DNA of 37,331 bases from Dendronalium phyllosphericum CENA369 (lineage in GTDB: Bacteria > Cyanobacteriota > Cyanobacteriia > Cyanobacteriales > Nostocaceae): the NCBI RefSeq assembly GCF_016056275.1, contig NZ_JAECZA010000039.1, forward strand, positions 1 through 37,331, given 5' to 3'. This document shows positions 26,123-33,994 of this stretch, piece after piece. The translations under genes and the position numbers were made by a program. The notes under the pieces were generated by a model, which was not told where the DNA came from, searched no databases, and worked only from the letters and a program-made list of their open reading frames with translations. Numbering within the stretch: position 1 is the first letter of the stretch; every line of letters starts with the position of its first letter.

Positions 26123-26200
26123 CAACTGACAACTGACAACTGACGATTGACGATTGACAATTAACCATTGACAATTGACCATTGACCATTGACTATTAAC
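26123..26200. repeat. STRR heptamer array abutting a start codon
   Basis: About eleven tandem heptamers of the type CAACTGA, CGATTGA, CAATTGA, CCATTGA run without interruption and end at CTATTAACT just before the ATG at 26202. The array therefore forms the whole proximal leader of the SH3-domain gene, and no Shine-Dalgarno is visible in it. Confidence 0.85.
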
Positions 26201-26201
26201 T

Positions 26202-26684
26202 ATGTTTTCAAATTTACTAAAATTTATACTAGGCTTTTTCTTAGCGATCGCTGTTTTAATCGGTAGCGGCGTTGCCGTTGCACTCTATTTTATGAATAGA
26301 ACTGCTATTGCTCCTCCAAAACCAATTTTTGCTAACGATAGCCCCTCTTTGCAGGCGAAATCTCCTAAACCGACTGAAACACAAGCTTCATCTAACTCAT
26401 CTAAGGAGCCTACACCTTCTCCTAGTGCAACTCCCTCTCCTACGGAATCTCCTAAAGAACCTTTGCCACCAGGAGCTTACCGAGGACACGTTAGTTGGTC
26501 TGATGGCTTGAGTTTGCGATCGGAACCCAACCAAGATGCTGAACGTATCGGTGGCGTTGGTTTTAATGAAAAAATTATCGTCTTGGAAGAAAGCCAAGAT
26601 AAAGGCTGGCAAAAGATTCGTGTAGAAGGCAGCAAGCAAGAAGGTTGGGTAAAAGCAGGTAATACTCAAAAAGATGACGAATAA
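26202..26684 (+). CDS. Membrane-anchored SH3b-domain protein
   Basis: A 160-residue protein with an N-terminal membrane helix (FILGFFLAIAVLIGSGVAVALYF), then about 60 residues of Ser/Pro/Thr/Lys-rich linker (SPKPTETQASSNSSKEPTPSPS...). It ends in one bacterial SH3 domain (WSDGLSLRSEPNQDAERIGGVGFNEKIIVLEESQDKGWQKIRVEGSKQEGWVKAG), complete with the LRSEP and GWVKA landmarks. SH3b domains generally bind cell-wall peptide; anchoring in the membrane with the domain outside is inferred. There is no catalytic domain. It lies 149 bp downstream of ycf46 in the same direction, but a repeat array separates them. Confidence 0.78.
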   Translation: MFSNLLKFILGFFLAIAVLIGSGVAVALYFMNRTAIAPPKPIFANDSPSLQAKSPKPTETQASSNSSKEPTPSPSATPSPTESPKEPLPPGAYRGHVSWSDGLSLRSEPNQDAERIGGVGFNEKIIVLEESQDKGWQKIRVEGSKQEGWVKAGNTQKDDE

Positions 26685-26932
26685 TCAGCAACACGAGTAA
26701 AATCTAGACTCTGTATTTGGAATTTTTATTCTCACAGTCATAAATTGTCAAATTTTTGTTGCACGAAGTATCCCATGAACTAGAAATACTCTTTCTAGCA
26801 TCAAGGATGCTCTCAGCAAAATTTAAAGCACTAGTCTCAAATCTGTTTTGCAAAGCAAACATTCAGCAAATTGCCTGCCTACCATTCATCAGATGTAATA
26901 CATTCAGTAGACCGAAAAGTTTTCTATGAAGA

Positions 26933-27102
26933 CAGGGTGTGGGGTGTAGGGTGTAGGTGAAAAATGCGCGTATTTTTTGGGATTATTAACGATTAATTCG
27001 ATAAATAATGCTCTTTTAATAATGAAAGCTGGATTTTGCTCAGATTAATTAACTTTTATAACCACTCATGAATACAAGTTTTTCTCTACACCCCACACCC
27101 TG
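26933..27102. repeat. Inverted pair of GTGTGGGGTGTAG repeats around AT-rich DNA
   Basis: CAGGGTGTGGGGTGTAG (26933-26949) and its exact complement (27086-27102) bound a 136-base AT-rich interior. Next to each arm, inward, is an A/T-tract (GTGAAAAA and TTTTTCT). The same G-rich motif lies inside the MITE-like copies at 9355 and 10766. No flanking direct repeat is seen. Confidence 0.55.
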
Positions 27103-27125
27103 CCTAAACCGATAACGCAAGCGAT

Positions 27126-27248
27126 CTACTTACATTGATAACCTGCTGCTTCATACAGTCGAATTGCCGCAGGTTGTCGGATACCCGTTTTCAGATAGAA
27201 TTGGCGATAATCAAATACCTGTGCGTGTCTTTCTAAATAAGTCTGTAT
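27126..27248 (-). pseudogene. C-terminal relic of a GNAT acetyltransferase gene
   Basis: A forty-codon minus-strand frame reads YLERHAQVFDYRQFYLKTGIR and continues QPAAIRLYEAAGYQCK, then stops. TGIRQPAAIRLYEAAGYQ is the characteristic motif-B end of a GNAT family (compare ETG-x-RQPEAI-x-LY-x-x-x-GY). An in-frame TAA precedes it at 27249-27251, there is no start codon, and the upstream AT-rich DNA contains no GNAT core. The gene has been lost except for its tail. Confidence 0.7.
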
Positions 27249-27606
27249 TTATACAAATTTACTCAGCAAAAATTTCGTTTTAAATATTACTTATATTTAT
27301 TGAAAAATTCTACAATAAAAGTAAAATTATTTACTTAAAATTATAGATAAATACTTAAGATTAAAATAAATATCGCAATTTAAACACAGAGAAAGTGGTA
27401 TATTCTGCTGTAGTCATATCTTAAAGGAATCAAGTGAAATCACGAGGAAAAAGCTGCTTAACCAAAGTAGGAAGAGTGGTTTAACTACCTTAAAACTTAA
27501 ATAAAGGTTTTCAGCCAATCGCTGGCATAAAAAAGTTAGCAAAGTTCTGTGTCTGGTAAATACTGCAACCACAAATTTCGATCGCCCAAACATTGCTGCA
27601 AAAATT

Positions 27607-29115
27607 ATGGAAGCCATTATTCATCTTCACCTGGCCTCAGTTTACGAAGCATCTGAACATATCGAAATTGTTCCTATTAGAGTGAATTTCAAATTTTGGC
27701 GGTGGCAAAAGCTTTCTAGTGCTGCTGTGATGCGGCTTTTACCCGTGGCACTAACTATAGGGATTTTGAGTTTAGCCGGACAAACTTTAGCACTGCAAAA
27801 AGAAGGAAGTAACGGCCCAGAAGTCGCAACTACTCAGAGATGTTTAAAAAAGTTAGGCTATTATAACGGGTCTGTTACAGGCAAATTTGCTGCCCTAACC
27901 CGGAATTCAGTAATTAGGTTCCAGCAAGCCAAAAAACTAACCACTGATGGAATTGTGGGTAGTGGCACTCAAAAAGCTTTGCAACAAGCCTGCCAGAGTA
28001 AAACCCTTAGTAGAAATACCACTAGCGGATTGCGACTTGGTAGCAAAGGTTCGGCAGTCTTGAGGCTACAACAAAATTTGGGACGGTTACGATACTTTAA
28101 CGGGCCAAACACAGGCTATTTCGGGTCAGAAACTCAGCAGGCAGTAATCCGATTTCAGCGTTCTGCTAGAATTCCCGTTGATGGTATTGCCAATACCAGA
28201 ACTCAACAAGCAATATCGAGTCGTCTGAGTGTAGGTGGTGATTATCCAGTTCTCAAAGAAGGCAGTAGCGGCCCGTCAGTAACACTGCTGCAACAGCGTT
28301 TAAAGCAGTTAGGCTACTTTAGTCCTAATCCCACAGGTAATTTTAAACGCATCACCAAAGATGCTGTGATTGCATTCCAGCGAAATGCTGGCATACCTGC
28401 AACTGGAATTGCCAATCAACAAACTTGGGATGCATTATCACGTTACTCTTCTGCTAACACAAGCAGTCTTTCGACACAGCAAGTGAAAGATTTACAACAA
28501 TATCTGCGGGATTTGGGCTATTTTAAGACTAACCCTACTGGCACTGTTGGGCCTTTGACAAGGGATGCGATCGCTCGATTCCAGCGAAGTAATAACATAT
28601 ATGCTGATGGCAATGCTAACGTCCAAGTCTTAGAAGCAGTACGCAGAGTTTGGACAAATAAATATGCGACTCAACCAACCAGAGATTTTCTAACTGTAGG
28701 CGACAAGGGAGACAATGTTAGAGCAGTCCAAGAGCGTTTATCGCAATATGGCTTCTTTAATGGCAGTCCTGATGGTTATTTCGACGAATACACAAGAACA
28801 AGTATTATCGCATTCCAACAATCTTACGGTCTTAATGTTACAGGCACAATAAACGGTCAAACTTGGCAGACATTAGGCTTAAACACTGCTGTCGCCAGTA
28901 ATGGTACGGCTAACAATCGCTATGTAGTAGTCGTGCCTGCTAATAATAACGATACTCTCAATAGAGTACGTCAGTATGTACCTTTTGCTTTTCCAGACAA
29001 TTCTCGGTTAGGGAATTATGTAAATGCTGGAGAATTTGGCGATCGCACAGCCGCGGAAAGAGTCTCCAACATGTTACGCTCAAATGGTTTAGATGCACGG
29101 GTGCAATACTTTTAA
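27607..29115 (+). CDS. Protein with five peptidoglycan-binding domains and SPOR-like end
   Basis: A 502-residue exported protein. After about 48 cytosolic-type residues there is one hydrophobic segment (RLLPVALTIGILSLAGQTLA) serving as signal or anchor. Five PG_binding_1 repeats follow at roughly 62-125, 140-205, 218-280, 288-348 and 362-425, each with the LGY(F/Y)NG...TG-F...T-x-x-A(V/I)xxFQ...DG-x-(A/V) pattern. The fourth repeat lacks the usual leading GSxGxxV. The last ~65 residues (YVVVVPANNNDTLNRVRQYV... TAAERVSNMLRSNGLDARVQYF) look like a SPOR domain, which binds denuded glycan at division sites. No hydrolase domain is present, so it is a wall-binding scaffold. The long N-terminal extension makes the start uncertain. 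Confidence 0.82.
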   Translation: MEAIIHLHLASVYEASEHIEIVPIRVNFKFWRWQKLSSAAVMRLLPVALTIGILSLAGQTLALQKEGSNGPEVATTQRCLKKLGYYNGSVTGKFAALTRNSVIRFQQAKKLTTDGIVGSGTQKALQQACQSKTLSRNTTSGLRLGSKGSAVLRLQQNLGRLRYFNGPNTGYFGSETQQAVIRFQRSARIPVDGIANTRTQQAISSRLSVGGDYPVLKEGSSGPSVTLLQQRLKQLGYFSPNPTGNFKRITKDAVIAFQRNAGIPATGIANQQTWDALSRYSSANTSSLSTQQVKDLQQYLRDLGYFKTNPTGTVGPLTRDAIARFQRSNNIYADGNANVQVLEAVRRVWTNKYATQPTRDFLTVGDKGDNVRAVQERLSQYGFFNGSPDGYFDEYTRTSIIAFQQSYGLNVTGTINGQTWQTLGLNTAVASNGTANNRYVVVVPANNNDTLNRVRQYVPFAFPDNSRLGNYVNAGEFGDRTAAERVSNMLRSNGLDARVQYF

Positions 29116-29149
29116 AGAGAATCCAAAAAGAAATTTTTCTCCACACTCT

Positions 29150-29179
29150 CTGACTTTTCCAAATCCTGTGAAAAGTCAG
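29150..29179. terminator. Hairpin between convergent PG-binding and glycosyltransferase genes
   Basis: CTGACTTTTC (29150-29159) and GAAAAGTCAG (29170-29179) form a perfect 10-bp stem with a 10-base loop. The sequence equals the outer end of the MITE-like element at 9355, where CTGACTTTTC and GAAAAGTCAG are also 10 bases apart (9355-9384). It is a likely bidirectional terminator and possible solo terminus of that element family. Confidence 0.6.
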
Positions 29180-29187
29180 ATTTGCTT

Positions 29188-30852
29188 TCAACTACTGGAT
29201 AATCGATTACGGCGGGGACTAACACGTTGGGGTGAAATACGAGGTTGGGCTAATTTCCAAAGTGAATAATAGCTATCCTGGTAGACAATATTTGTTTGAG
29301 ACTGATACTTTGTTGCTATTTGTTCGCGCCATTTCTTTGGAGGATTTAAGATAAAAACATCAGTAAAGCCATTAGGAATATTGGGAATACTTTGATTTTG
29401 CACCAACTGAAATTGTACTTTTGGCTGCACAAGATAACTCAAAGAAAAAACATTACCATAATTAATGCCTACAGAATTACTAATTAAAATTGGGCGTTCA
29501 GACCGATTGATAATTTTAGCAACTTGTGGATTACCATAACTCACTCCCTTATTCCACCAAGTCTCAGCTTGGTAATTTACTCTAGAAGAAACCAAGCTAC
29601 AAATAATCACCAGTGCCAGAATTATGTACCACATGCCTCGGCGGGATAAATTCTCGTTATATAGTTGCATAGCTAGCAGGTAAGCAACAGCGAGTTGAAT
29701 CCCTAAATAAGATGGCATTAAATATGGCTCGGAATCTAAGCGTATACCCCCACTAATCAAATCGGGAAGTATTAATGGTAATGCTGGTACTATAATCAAT
29801 ACCACAAGAAATAACCAAACTTTGTAGTTTGTTGTTCGCCAAAGGAAATAAATTGCATATCCCACCAAAGCTAAAAAAATTGGTGAAATTAGATATCCTA
29901 CAGAATTTTTTAAACTCAAGTCTAAATCCAAAAAAATTCGGCCGATCTGCATTAACCAAAATGGAATTAAAGGCATTTGCGATAGTTGCGCTGTTGTTGC
30001 ATCTGCTGAAATCAGAAATTGAAAAAAATCAGCGATCGCAATCGTCATCCAAGGCATGAAGCCGACAAACCCCATAACAGATGCTAAAAAATAGGATCTG
30101 ACAGTTTCAGTCAGTTGAAATCTTGCCGTTATCATTACATAAATTCCATGAGCGACTGCAACAAATCCACTCCACAAACATGTATAAAGGCTGAGTACTA
30201 AAGTTATTGTATAAATTCCCCAAGTAGTAAAACGGTCTGGTATTTGCTGTGTTTTTTCTAACTCATTTCTATCTTTTGTTTCTATGCGGATTGCTCGTAG
30301 TAGTGAAGCGCTAGATATAATTATCGTAACTAACCAAAGAATATATTCTCGTGCTTCTTGAGCATATATTAGTTGAATAGGAGAGACTGCCATAAGTGCG
30401 ATCGCAACTCTAGGTAGCGATAGCGGTAGATCGAATAATTCTCGGCATAGCCAATAAATACAAGGAAAAACCAACAAGCTAGTTAAAGCAGATAAACTGC
30501 GAATTGCTGTTATTGAATTACCAAAAACTTCTACCCAAAATCTGGCTATTACATAATAAAGAGGTGAGTCTTGAGAGTCTTCTTTGACCAAAGACATAAT
30601 TGTATCACTCACACCTTTTTGTAAATTGGGACTTTGGAACTTAGTAAAACTTTCTTTATTAATTACACTGCCATTAAATATTTGCTGCTTCACTTCATCT
30701 ACTGTGTAACCAGAAATCCGCAATGATGTATAAGTTTCATCGCGTGAGTAAACTTTGGCATCAAGGTTACAAAAGCGAAACAATATACCCATTACCAATA
30801 AAATAATAGTTAAAAACCGCAACCAACTCGGCACGAGTGTAAGATGCCGCAT
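29188..30852 (-). CDS. GT39-type membrane glycosyltransferase
   Basis: A 554-residue polytopic protein with about ten or more hydrophobic segments and, just after the first one, FCNLDAKVYSRDETYTSLRISGYT. The acidic D-E pair in that first external loop is the hallmark of the dolichyl/undecaprenyl-phosphate-sugar transferases (PMT/ArnT/GT39 superfamily). SQDSPLYYVIARFWVEVFGNSITAIRSLSAL is the typical following segment, as in other bacterial members. It would transfer a lipid-linked sugar to a protein, lipid or glycan on the outer face of the plasma membrane; donor and acceptor are unknown. The C-terminal ~80 residues are soluble. The ATG is at 30852 and a TAATTCG heptamer array lies just upstream. 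Confidence 0.78.
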   Translation of the reverse strand: MRHLTLVPSWLRFLTIILLVMGILFRFCNLDAKVYSRDETYTSLRISGYTVDEVKQQIFNGSVINKESFTKFQSPNLQKGVSDTIMSLVKEDSQDSPLYYVIARFWVEVFGNSITAIRSLSALTSLLVFPCIYWLCRELFDLPLSLPRVAIALMAVSPIQLIYAQEAREYILWLVTIIISSASLLRAIRIETKDRNELEKTQQIPDRFTTWGIYTITLVLSLYTCLWSGFVAVAHGIYVMITARFQLTETVRSYFLASVMGFVGFMPWMTIAIADFFQFLISADATTAQLSQMPLIPFWLMQIGRIFLDLDLSLKNSVGYLISPIFLALVGYAIYFLWRTTNYKVWLFLVVLIIVPALPLILPDLISGGIRLDSEPYLMPSYLGIQLAVAYLLAMQLYNENLSRRGMWYIILALVIICSLVSSRVNYQAETWWNKGVSYGNPQVAKIINRSERPILISNSVGINYGNVFSLSYLVQPKVQFQLVQNQSIPNIPNGFTDVFILNPPKKWREQIATKYQSQTNIVYQDSYYSLWKLAQPRISPQRVSPRRNRLSSS

Positions 30853-31310
30853 AATAATTTGTAATTCGTAATTCGTAATTGAGACACAGGAAAAGTATGA
30901 TCTTGAGCAAAGCGCAAGAGTAGCTACTTTTCAACACACAGAACAATGCTTGATGTTGACAGTTTTTAAGTTACCTTGTTCCAGAAAATATATATCCTTT
31001 ACTAATCTGACATATCCAGTTTTCTGAAAAATTGTTTCAAAATCGTTTAGTTGGATGAAGCTTTTACATGAGGTGCGATCGCGCCATTATCAGCCTTATT
31101 TGAAAAGTTGGCGATCAACACTTTACTATTATTAAGCCCCATCAGAATCTAGCACTGTTCAATTAGATACATTCATCAATTTCCCCAAATAAAAATCTGA
31201 TAAATCAAAATTTATAATAGACATTTTTAGCAAGATACTAACGCTTGATGTAACTTGAGTAATCCAATTACAGTTAAAATTTATTAAGCAAAAGTTAAAA
31301 GTTATTTACT
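30853..31310. other. Divergent intergenic region
   Basis: 458 bases between the glycosyltransferase and Rid genes. It starts with three tandem GTAATTC units (30861-30880) and has one HIP1-like GCGATCGC (31076-31083). The remainder is AT-rich. Both promoters should lie here; none stands out. No open frame or RNA was recognised. Confidence 0.45.
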
Positions 31311-31700
31311 ATGCAAATCAAGCGAACATTTTCTGGTGCTTCTTGGGAATCAAAGGTAGGCTACTGTCGAGGCGTTAGAGTTGGCGATCGGATTTACATT
31401 TCTGGTACAGCACCAATTGATACAGTAGGTGGCGTATTTGCTCCCGGTAATGGCTACATGCAAGCAAAACGTTGTTTTGAAATTATCCAAAAATCTTTGC
31501 AAGATTTAGGGGCCGATCTCAGCCATGTTGTGCGAACTCGAATGTTTGTTACAGAAATTAGCCGTTGGGCTGAATTTGGACAAGCGCATCAAGAATTCTT
31601 TGGCAAATATCCACCAGCTTCAACCATGATAGAAGTTAAATCTTTAATCGATCCAGCAATGTTGATTGAAGTTGAGGTTGATGCGATTTGTCAAGAATGA
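31311..31700 (+). CDS. Rid family protein lacking the catalytic arginine
   Basis: A 129-residue YjgF/YER057c/UK114 protein with the chorismate-mutase-like trimer fold: CRGVRVGDRIYISGTAPID, the long helix AKRCFEIIQKSLQDLGADLSHVVRTRMFVTEISRW and the C-terminal PPASTMIEVKSLIDPAMLIEVEVDAI. In RidA the last motif reads PARS/PART, and its Arg (Arg105 in E. coli) holds the imine/enamine carboxylate. Here that position is Ser104, so canonical 2-aminoacrylate deaminase activity is doubtful and the protein belongs with the Arg-less Rid subgroups of unknown function. It has its own promoter region and is convergent with the OlsB-like gene. Confidence 0.85.
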   Translation: MQIKRTFSGASWESKVGYCRGVRVGDRIYISGTAPIDTVGGVFAPGNGYMQAKRCFEIIQKSLQDLGADLSHVVRTRMFVTEISRWAEFGQAHQEFFGKYPPASTMIEVKSLIDPAMLIEVEVDAICQE

Positions 31701-31767
31701 AATCTTGAGTGCTGAATCTTATCCTATGTTAGGAAATTATCATTTGTTTAACAAATCCATAAATTAT

Positions 31768-32571
31768 TTATTCTGGAAGACAAGTAGGAGAATACCATCT
31801 AGTAAAATCTTCAATATGAGATATGATTAAAAAATCAATAGTTTTAAACTGGCGATCGATTGCCGGCAAGCTGCATATTTTAGCTCCAATACTCAAATAT
31901 GCTTGCACAATATTAGGAATTTCCACATCACATATATCTGGATAATCTTGGGAAATTTCTAGACAATATTCTGAATGGGGATAAACTAAAATACTAGAAT
32001 CCATCAAGTTATACCGCTGAAAATATTGATAAGCGCAAGCAGCTTGCCTAGAACATTGGGTAAGTAATGAAGCACAACCAAAAAAATATTTGCTACTACT
32101 CCAAATCAGATAATTAGCTAGTCCCTCCCAAAGCAATAAAAGTGCTTGAATATTGCGATATTCTCTAGCTATACATGCACGTCCAACTTCTACAGATGCT
32201 TGCAATACAGAATCTGGAATTTGATTTAAATTAAACATATCAGCAGCATCAAAACCCAACCCTTGAACAGCCATTGCATGGGTTTGCATCCGATAAGTGC
32301 CAATTGTTTTACCAGTATGTTTAGAAATCAGCATTAAATGATGACAAACTGCATCGAACTTATCCCAATCCTTTTGGGTAAGACTAGAAGTAGATAATCC
32401 CAAGCCTAGTTCTAGATTAAAAACTTCAAATCGTAAGCGAAAAATCGATTCTAATTCTTCTTCTGTTGATGCAAGTTGTAAGATATATTTGTCTGTTTGA
32501 ATAACTGGAAAATCTGTAAAGGGTAAAGGAAGACTAAGTGGGTAATTGATGTTGCGATCAGAAATTTTCAT
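31768..32571 (-). CDS. OlsB-like GNAT N-acyltransferase
   Basis: A 267-residue protein of the GNAT-like acyltransferase group that includes ornithine-acyl-ACP N-acyltransferase (OlsB) and the hemolysin-like family. The N-terminal part has LQLASTEEELESIFRLRFEVFNLELG, then FDAVCHHLMLISKHTGKTIGTYRMQT, and the central SVEVGRACIAREYRNIQALLLLWEGLANYL, with the conserved E-x-GR-x-C/A-x-x-xEYR motif. YFFGCASLLTQ follows. OlsB makes lyso-ornithine lipid. No OlsA/PlsC partner is in the window and cyanobacteria are not well known for ornithine lipids, so another N-acyl product is possible. The C-terminal ~60 residues are specific to this protein. Confidence 0.78.
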   Translation of the reverse strand: MKISDRNINYPLSLPLPFTDFPVIQTDKYILQLASTEEELESIFRLRFEVFNLELGLGLSTSSLTQKDWDKFDAVCHHLMLISKHTGKTIGTYRMQTHAMAVQGLGFDAADMFNLNQIPDSVLQASVEVGRACIAREYRNIQALLLLWEGLANYLIWSSSKYFFGCASLLTQCSRQAACAYQYFQRYNLMDSSILVYPHSEYCLEISQDYPDICDVEIPNIVQAYLSIGAKICSLPAIDRQFKTIDFLIISHIEDFTRWYSPTCLPE

Positions 32572-33067
32572 CTGTCTCCAATTTTAGATGTGCAAAAATA
32601 TCCTGATAGGATTTACACGCTACACAAATAGAACATACTAATGTATCTAAGTATCACAGCGTCATTCGTGCAGTTTCAGAGAACAGATTTACACAGAGGT
32701 ATGCGAAAAACTCTTTTCCATATCTTTGTAGTAGACGTTTGAAGCTGAGGAGTTTAGAGATATGGTGTTTTTATTATGGAGTTAAATTTCAAAAAAATCT
32801 GGCAATCAGATACAAAATTTTCTTAATGCATACATAAATTTTTCTGTCAATTCCAGTCAACCAAGAAAGTCATAACATGGTTAGAAAGCCCCCGAATATA
32901 TTCGGGGGCTAGCGTAATTTTCGGTTGATAGACAGTGTGCAGTAAAATAGACTAATAAACACCTGATGTCAAGATGCAGCCAAAGAGTAAATTGAGGAAT
33001 TTGTGAATAAGCGATCGCACATTACCAATTTATGAGCATTACCCTTAACACTGCTCTTGAAAATCAA
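32572..33067. other. Intergenic region holding a strong terminator-like hairpin
   Basis: 496 bases between the OlsB-like gene's start and nadK's stop. The left part, to about 32870, is AT-rich and holds that gene's upstream DNA. A GC-rich hairpin stands at 32888-32909. HIP1 occurs at 33011-33018. No RNA gene was recognised, and a 37-codon plus-strand frame at 33032 is rejected. Confidence 0.45.
32888..32909 (-). terminator. Likely terminator of the ndh-nadK operon
   Basis: A perfect 22-base palindrome: the arms GCCCCCGAA and TTCGGGGGC flank TATA. On the minus strand it is followed by TTTCT. It lies about 160 bases beyond the nadK stop and is the first GC-rich stem downstream of the operon. 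The short T-tract makes it weaker than a textbook example. Confidence 0.6.
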
Positions 33068-33988
33068 TTAATTGCGGTGATTATTAGCGTAGCGAACCCT
33101 AGTACCTGCCCACAACAACTTCTCTCGCAACGTTTGATAATATGAATTGTTCTCTCGCAGAATAATAAATTTAGCCCGACAATCAGCCATTCGCACATCA
33201 ACGCGATGTCCCGGCCAAATCGAAGTAGATAATACCCCATCCATCCAAAGTTTGGTACTCAAATCGTAATCCCCCAAAGGCCAAACGCTGACAACTACAC
33301 CAGGGGGTAAAACCAGAGGGCGACTAGAAAGACTCATAGGACAGATGGGAGTAATGGTAATCGCCTCCATCCCATCGTGCATAATTGGGCCATTAGCGGA
33401 AACAGTGTAACCAGTGGAACCCGTGGGAGTAGAAATAATCAATCCGTCTCCCACATACTGATCTACAACCTCACTGTCAATTTCCATTTCTAAAATTGAA
33501 GTGATCATGCGGTCAGCAGAAGCGGGTTTGACACAAAATTCATTTAAAGCGAGATAACGTTCGGTTACTGGTTCTAAATTTGTACGATGTCCTTCATACA
33601 CTGCTGCTTGCATCATCATCCGCCGCTGGACAGCATAGCGATCCTCTAATAGCCGATCCCAAACTTTCTCTGTATCCTGAAATTCTTCAACTGACTCGGT
33701 TAAGAAGCCCAGATGGCCGCCTACATTCACTCCTAGAATTGGGATACCAGCTGGGGCTAAATGTCTGGCACTAGTTAAAACAGTGCCATCACCACCAAGT
33801 ACCAAAGCCAAATCTATTGGTTGACCTGCTGAAGCCAAAAACACCGGATAAGGGTTATCTTTCGGCCCGCTAGGCCCCATCAATACTTGGCAGTTGCGAT
33901 TTTCCAGCTGCTTGGCACAGATTTCTGCCCAGCGTTTGCTTTGGGAATCTCGCGCTTTATAAGCAATGATTACCTGCTTGAGTTGCAC
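33068..33988 (-). CDS. nadK: NAD kinase
   Basis: A 306-residue NAD kinase that phosphorylates NAD to NADP with ATP in the cytosol. Motifs: the GGDG loop in LALVLGGDGTVLTSARHLA, GVNVGGHLGFLTE, ALNEFCVKPAS with the NE motif, GDGLIISTPTGSTGYTVSANGP and PICPMSLSSRPLVLP. The length and the SGPKDNPYPVFLASAGQ insert suggest the longer of the two NadK types in cyanobacteria. The start is GTG at 33988 (V-QLKQVIIAYKAR) or TTG at 33994, which directly follows the ndhE stop. Either way the two genes are close enough for translational coupling. This places NADP synthesis in the same transcript as NDH-1 subunits. Confidence 0.93.
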   Translation of the reverse strand: MQLKQVIIAYKARDSQSKRWAEICAKQLENRNCQVLMGPSGPKDNPYPVFLASAGQPIDLALVLGGDGTVLTSARHLAPAGIPILGVNVGGHLGFLTESVEEFQDTEKVWDRLLEDRYAVQRRMMMQAAVYEGHRTNLEPVTERYLALNEFCVKPASADRMITSILEMEIDSEVVDQYVGDGLIISTPTGSTGYTVSANGPIMHDGMEAITITPICPMSLSSRPLVLPPGVVVSVWPLGDYDLSTKLWMDGVLSTSIWPGHRVDVRMADCRAKFIILRENNSYYQTLREKLLWAGTRVRYANNHRN

Positions 33989-33994
33989 GCACAA

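Larger units (their letters stand above)
26685..27606. other. Long intergenic region with inverted repeats and a gene relic
   Basis: 922 bases. 26685-26930 has no recognised feature. 26933-27102 is bounded by 17-base inverted arms. 27126-27248 is the C-terminal relic of an acetyltransferase gene on the minus strand. 27250-27410 is extremely AT-rich. The last 190 bases are the leader of the peptidoglycan-binding protein gene. No RNA gene was recognised. Confidence 0.55.

Noticed and set aside
26123-26200. Regular repeats that might be taken for a CRISPR array
   Set aside because: The units are contiguous 7-mers without unique spacers, typical of STRR repeats.
26745-26928. An open plus-strand stretch of about 60 codons without a start codon
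   Set aside because: No recognisable motif in the translation; it is likely to be open by chance.
27414-27617. A 67-residue minus-strand frame
   Set aside because: It lies in the AT-rich leader of the peptidoglycan-binding protein gene and has no homology signal or ribosome site.
33032-33145. A 37-codon plus-strand frame (MSITLNTALENQL...)
   Set aside because: Its second half overlaps the 3' end of nadK in antisense and it has no ribosome site or recognisable motif.
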